64,000 bases of DNA, from NCBI RefSeq assembly GCF_024499015.1, contig NZ_CP098604.1, positions 3,534,001 to 3,598,000 on the forward strand, written 5' to 3'. The number at the start of each line of letters is the position of its first letter. Within the stretch, counting starts at the first letter, position 1. Below are positions 62,103 through 64,000 of this stretch, one piece after another. The position numbers and the translations under genes are program-made. This stretch comes from Xanthomonas hortorum pv. pelargonii (GTDB lineage Bacteria; Pseudomonadota; Gammaproteobacteria; Xanthomonadales; Xanthomonadaceae). The notes under the pieces are model-generated. The model did not search any database and was not told where the DNA came from. It saw only the letters and a list, made by a program, of their open reading frames with translations.

Positions 62103-62996
62103 ATGCAACAGGTCATCACCGCAGATCGCGGGCTCGCACTTTCACTGGATGGTGCCAGCGAGTCGACATCGACGACCTGTCTGGCGGTCTCGCGTCTGGG
62201 CAGCATCCGCACCATGGCCACCACCTTTACGTTGTGGGTGCAGTTGCGTGGCCGCGCATGGGTGGAATCCAAGGAAGGGCGCTTCCGTCTGCGTGCCGGC
62301 GACTGGATCGCCTTCGACAAGGACTCCCATCCCACGGTACAAGCGGACCGCAACGCACTCTGTGTCGGTGTCAGCCTGGATAGTGAAAGCCTGCAATCGT
62401 TGTCCGAGTTGACCGATGCGACCTTGTATCCAGGTCGCAGCCAGCTCTCGCGTAGCGATCTGCGCATTGCATTGCGTCTATGGCGCAATGCGTCCGCACA
62501 AAACGGCAGTGCGCCGGCGCGTCCGTTGCTGCTGCACTTGGCGGCGATGCAGCGCGATTTCATCGAACAGGAGCAGCGCTGCCCGGGGCGCTCGCGTAGC
62601 CGTCGCCGTCAGGTGTTTGGCCGTATGCAGCGCGCACGCATGTATCTGGAAGGCAACAGCGACCGCGTGGTGCGGATCGCCGAACTCGCGCAGCTGACCA
62701 ACTTCTCCAGTTGGTACGTCTCCAAGACGTTTCAGAGCCTGTACGAAGAGAGTCCGCAGGCCTTGTCGGCACGTCTGCGCCTGGAGCGTGCATCCGATTT
62801 GTTGCGCGACACCTCGATGATGATCGGCGAGGTTGCGGCGGCAAGCGGCTTCGACAATTGCTGCAGCTTCGCGCGTGCCTTTCGTGCGCGCTTCGGTGTC
62901 TCCGCATCGCGTCATCGCGACCAAACGACAAATCCGCCAGATTCGGCAAAGCCACGGAACGTGACGCGCAAAGCGACGATGTTCACGCAATCGTAA
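62103..62996 (+). CDS. AraC-family transcriptional regulator
   Basis: A 297-residue regulator. The N-terminal half (about 1-165) looks like a ligand or dimerisation domain without a clear named family. The C-terminal AraC domain (about 175-275) carries two helix-turn-helix units: RVVRIAELAQLTNFSSWYVSKTFQSLY and MIGEVAAASGFDNCCSFARAFRARFG. The ATG at 62103 begins MQQVITADRG. It sits between the propeller regulator and a TonB receptor gene, and an exact 16-bp repeat marks both its own upstream region and that of the receptor, so autoregulation and receptor control are likely (inference). Confidence 0.88.
   Translation: MQQVITADRGLALSLDGASESTSTTCLAVSRLGSIRTMATTFTLWVQLRGRAWVESKEGRFRLRAGDWIAFDKDSHPTVQADRNALCVGVSLDSESLQSLSELTDATLYPGRSQLSRSDLRIALRLWRNASAQNGSAPARPLLLHLAAMQRDFIEQEQRCPGRSRSRRRQVFGRMQRARMYLEGNSDRVVRIAELAQLTNFSSWYVSKTFQSLYEESPQALSARLRLERASDLLRDTSMMIGEVAAASGFDNCCSFARAFRARFGVSASRHRDQTTNPPDSAKPRNVTRKATMFTQS
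62935..62950 (+). promoter_or_regulatory. Candidate AraC operator, site 2
   Basis: An exact copy of CGCCAGATTCGGCAAA from 62052-62067. It is inside the 3' end of the AraC gene, 95-110 bp before the TonB receptor start. Confidence 0.55.
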
Positions 62997-63044
62997 TTTG
63001 CACGGGGGCGCTTAACGCGCCACTAACGAACCCTGGAGAGATTG

Positions 63045-64000
63045 ATGAACCTTCGCACCTCCGCAGTGCGGCTGGGCCTGTTGCCCGCCGGTATTGCGAT
63101 CGCGTTGACGCCGGCTTTTGCCGCCAATGCACAAGAGCAGTCCGCCCCGTCGACCACGACGTTGGACCGCATTGAAATCACCGGCTCGCGCATCCGCTCG
63201 GTCGACGTTGAAACCGCACAGCCGGTGTTCACCGTCACCCAGCAGGACATTCAGAAGTCGGGTCTGGTCAGCGTTGGTGACATCCTCCAGAACCTGTCGA
63301 TTGCCGGCACCCAGACCTACAGCAAGGCTGCAGTGCTGACCTCCGACCCGGAGCAGGGCGGCCAATACGTCAACCTGTATAACCTTAACGAAAACCGCAC
63401 TCTGGTGCTGGTAAACGGCAAGCGTTGGACCAGTAGCCTGAACGGCCTGACCGACATGTCCACCATCCCGAGCTCGTTGATCGAGCGCATCGAAGTGCTG
63501 AAGGACGGCGCCTCGGCGATCTACGGCTCCGACGCCGTGGCCGGTGTGGTCAACATCATCCTGCGCCAGAACTACGACGGTGCAGAAGCCTCGGCGTATT
63601 TTGGCCAGAACGGTCGTGGCGACGGTTCCAAGGAGCAGTACTCCTTCACCGCCGGCACCACCACCGACCGTGCGTCGCTGGTGTTTGGCGCCAACTACAC
63701 CAATGAAGATCCGGTGTGGGCCAAGGATCGCGCGCTGACCCGTTACTCGGCCGGCCCGAACCACATCGAAGACAGCCTGAGCGCGACCGGCCCGTGGGGT
63801 CGTTTCACCTCCAATGGTGAAACCTACATCCTCAACCACACCGGTTCGTTCGACGGCCGTGGCGTGGGTGCGGATTCGCGCAACATCGCCAACTACCACA
63901 ATGACATCACCACCGACGACTATTACAACTCCGTCGACCAGATGATGTTGCAGCAGTCCAGCCGCAACAAGTCGATCTTCACCACCGGCAGCTACAACAT
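63045..64000 (+). CDS. TonB-dependent receptor, 3' end beyond window
   Basis: The first 318 residues of a receptor that continues past the window edge. The signal peptide ends near AFAANAQEQ. The plug domain begins DRIEITGSRIRSVDVETAQPVFTVTQQDI and includes LYNLNENRTLVLVNGKRW and ERIEVLKDGASAIYGSDAVAGVVNIILRQ. The ATG at 63045 has GGAGAG upstream. It is closely related to the receptor at 54065-56863. Preceding regulator genes and the repeated 16-mer suggest dedicated control. The ligand is unknown. Confidence 0.92.
   Translation, partial: MNLRTSAVRLGLLPAGIAIALTPAFAANAQEQSAPSTTTLDRIEITGSRIRSVDVETAQPVFTVTQQDIQKSGLVSVGDILQNLSIAGTQTYSKAAVLTSDPEQGGQYVNLYNLNENRTLVLVNGKRWTSSLNGLTDMSTIPSSLIERIEVLKDGASAIYGSDAVAGVVNIILRQNYDGAEASAYFGQNGRGDGSKEQYSFTAGTTTDRASLVFGANYTNEDPVWAKDRALTRYSAGPNHIEDSLSATGPWGRFTSNGETYILNHTGSFDGRGVGADSRNIANYHNDITTDDYYNSVDQMMLQQSSRNKSIFTTGSYN

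Overview
The window looks like a chromosomal segment of a Xanthomonas species (Xanthomonadaceae, Gammaproteobacteria). The DNA is GC-rich, with strongly biased third codon positions. It encodes several outer-membrane TonB-dependent receptors and two OprO/OprP-type porins. The leu and ilv genes are arranged as in Xanthomonas, and the intergenic regions carry dispersed palindromic repeats of the kind common in this genus. I see no rRNA, tRNA, CRISPR array, prophage or intact insertion sequence.

Layout. (1) 1-6.9 kb: a citrate-uptake block (CitMHS transporter and porin) diverges from tctD-tctE-periplasmic binding protein; a lone NarL-type regulator follows. (2) 7-12.5 kb: a Fur-boxed TonB siderophore-type receptor, a LysR regulator, and an overlapping pair of genes for a citrate-type MHS transporter and a ModA-like binding protein. 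(3) 12.7-17.7 kb: a DUF1460 peptidase-like protein, a large hybrid sensor kinase and a second OprO-type porin. (4) 18-21.9 kb: dctA, a strong terminator and maeB, i.e. C4-dicarboxylate uptake plus malic enzyme. (5) 22.3-25.7 kb: a secreted GH92 alpha-mannosidase. (6) 26-31.2 kb: envelope genes (zinc-finger protein, glycosyltransferase, O-antigen ligase-like protein, LpxL-type acyltransferase, WaaA). (7) 31.8-34.7 kb: tolC, pcm and a TetR regulator. (8) 35-38 kb: a beta-propeller sensor diguanylate cyclase. (9) 38-49.9 kb: branched-chain amino-acid biosynthesis. leuC-leuD-methyltransferase-leuB faces leuA-ilvA-ilvM-ilvG-ilvC on the other strand, and the latter is preceded by a leader peptide and attenuator. 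(10) 50-53.8 kb: gamma-glutamyltransferase and a soluble chemoreceptor-like protein. (11) 54-64 kb: a TonB receptor, TPP riboswitch-thiC, and a winged-helix/propeller regulator, an AraC regulator and a second TonB receptor that runs off the end.

How it works together. The left third is dominated by uptake of organic acids (citrate, C4-dicarboxylates) and their sensing, which suits a plant-associated bacterium. The ilv operon appears to be controlled by classical ribosome-mediated attenuation: the leader peptide carries a Leu-Leu-Val-Leu-Val-Leu-Ile run, followed by a terminator and an alternative antiterminator pairing. The promoter lies so close to the leader start codon that the leader mRNA may be leaderless.

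Most unusual signals: (a) a ~102-bp nested-palindrome element present three times (31.5, 43.1 and 43.4 kb), whose 25-nt outer arms differ between copies yet stay complementary through compensatory changes; (b) an exact 16-bp repeat placed before both the AraC gene and the adjacent TonB receptor, a likely operator; (c) an ATTCCC-heptad repeat element that supplies the last residues of LeuC; (d) in-frame and tandem repeats in the GH92 gene and at 31.55 kb; (e) two CU-rich, terminator-ended stretches that could be small RNAs.
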